From positions 1 to 5,156 of the forward strand of contig JBKJSM010000136.1 in assembly GCA_046594445.1 (NCBI GenBank): a DNA stretch of 5,156 nucleotides, read 5' to 3'. The translations under genes were made by a program, and so were the position numbers. Under the pieces are notes generated by a model, which did no database searches, was not told where the DNA came from, and saw only the letters and a program-made list of their open reading frames with translations. Numbering within the stretch: the first letter of the stretch is position 1; every line of letters starts with the position of its first letter. Below are positions 4,950 to 5,156 of this stretch, in pieces. The stretch is from Gaiellasilicea sp046594445. GTDB taxonomy: Bacteria; Actinomycetota; Thermoleophilia; Gaiellales; Gaiellaceae.

Positions 4950-5019
4950 GTTCGGGTGGAGAACTTCCTCGAGGGTGATACGCGCCGGCAGGCCCAGCGG
5001 TTCGGTACAACCAGACACG

Positions 5020-5156
5020 ATGAAGGAGATCGCACACGGGCTCTGGCGCTGGACGGCACCGCATCCCGACTGGACCGAGGACGCGGACTGGCCGCGCGAG
5101 GTCGGCTGCGTCTACTACGAAGCGCCTGACGCGATCGTGCTGGTCGACCCACTCGT
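5020..5156 (+). CDS. Probable MBL-fold metallo-hydrolase, N-terminal fragment
   Basis: An open frame from the ATG at 5020 runs 45 codons and off the right edge. It reads MKEIAHGLWRWTAPHPDW, then WPREVGCVYYEAPDAIVLVD and PLV. The pattern of an N-terminal strand GLWRW, a second strand VGCVYYEAPD and a third strand IVLVDPL is how actinobacterial metallo-beta-lactamase-fold hydrolases of this kind begin. The zinc-binding HxHxDH motif would lie beyond the window, so activity cannot be judged. It diverges from the cupredoxin gene with an 80-bp gap. No Shine-Dalgarno precedes the ATG. TACAAC at 5006-5011 resembles a -10 box at a distance that would give a leaderless or nearly leaderless mRNA, but this is weak. 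The family call rests on remembered sequence patterns. Confidence 0.65.
   Translation, partial: MKEIAHGLWRWTAPHPDWTEDADWPREVGCVYYEAPDAIVLVDPL

Noticed and set aside
3912..5018. 368-codon minus-strand open frame across mec, the lipoprotein and the cupredoxin
   Set aside because: It overlaps three well-supported genes in other frames and is Arg/Ser/Gly-rich without motifs.
4940..5152. N-terminal extension of the cupredoxin frame up to 5152
   Set aside because: The signal peptide begins at the ATG at 4939 with AAGGAG just upstream. The extension is Arg-rich and overlaps the divergent hydrolase start.
1..5156. tRNA, rRNA, CRISPR array, transposase, riboswitch
   Set aside because: I found no regularly spaced repeats, tRNA-like cloverleaf, rRNA signature or transposase motif, and no sulfur-related riboswitch or T-box upstream of the cysteine operon, where the gap is only 44 bp.

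Overview
This window is GC-rich bacterial chromosome with dense, often overlapping genes, GTG starts and third-codon G/C. The CysO-CysM-Mec cysteine pathway, known from Mycobacterium and other Actinobacteria, points to that phylum. The principal sigma factor fragment and the gene style suggest a deep-branching class such as Thermoleophilia (Gaiella- or Solirubrobacter-like). That class-level placement is inference, not proof.

Layout. On the minus strand at the left edge is the N-terminal part of the principal sigma factor (1-273, cut by the window edge). A 198-bp gap separates it from a minus-strand gene for a membrane-anchored or secreted TPR-like protein (472-1431). The gap holds two small palindromes and one copy of a 17-bp tandem repeat. 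A 44-bp divergent gap with an imperfect inverted repeat leads to a plus-strand operon: a rhodanese-MoeB/ThiF fusion (1476-2642), a CysO-type sulfur carrier (2639-2908), the PLP enzyme CysM (2898-3836), a JAMM protease Mec (3830-4204) and, 13 bp further on, a small lipoprotein (4218-4589). A minus-strand secreted blue-copper protein (4586-4939) converges on the lipoprotein gene; their stop codons share one CTAG. Divergent from it, the start of a probable metallo-beta-lactamase-fold hydrolase (5020 to the window end) runs off the right edge.

How the genes work together. The four overlapping genes form what looks like a complete protein-bound-sulfide route to cysteine. The MoeB-like domain adenylates the C-terminus of CysO and its rhodanese domain can supply sulfur. 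CysM then adds the CysO thiocarboxylate to an activated serine (O-phosphoserine in M. tuberculosis) to give CysO-Cys. Mec finally clips off cysteine and regenerates CysO.

The most striking detail is that this CysO does not end in the usual Gly-Gly. It is encoded with an extra C-terminal Cys (GGC), so the translated protein is chemically the same as the CysO-Cys product. It would need Mec to trim it before its first use. The second notable point is the rhodanese domain at the N-terminus of the E1-like enzyme, where mycobacterial MoeZ and human MOCS3 carry it at the C-terminus.
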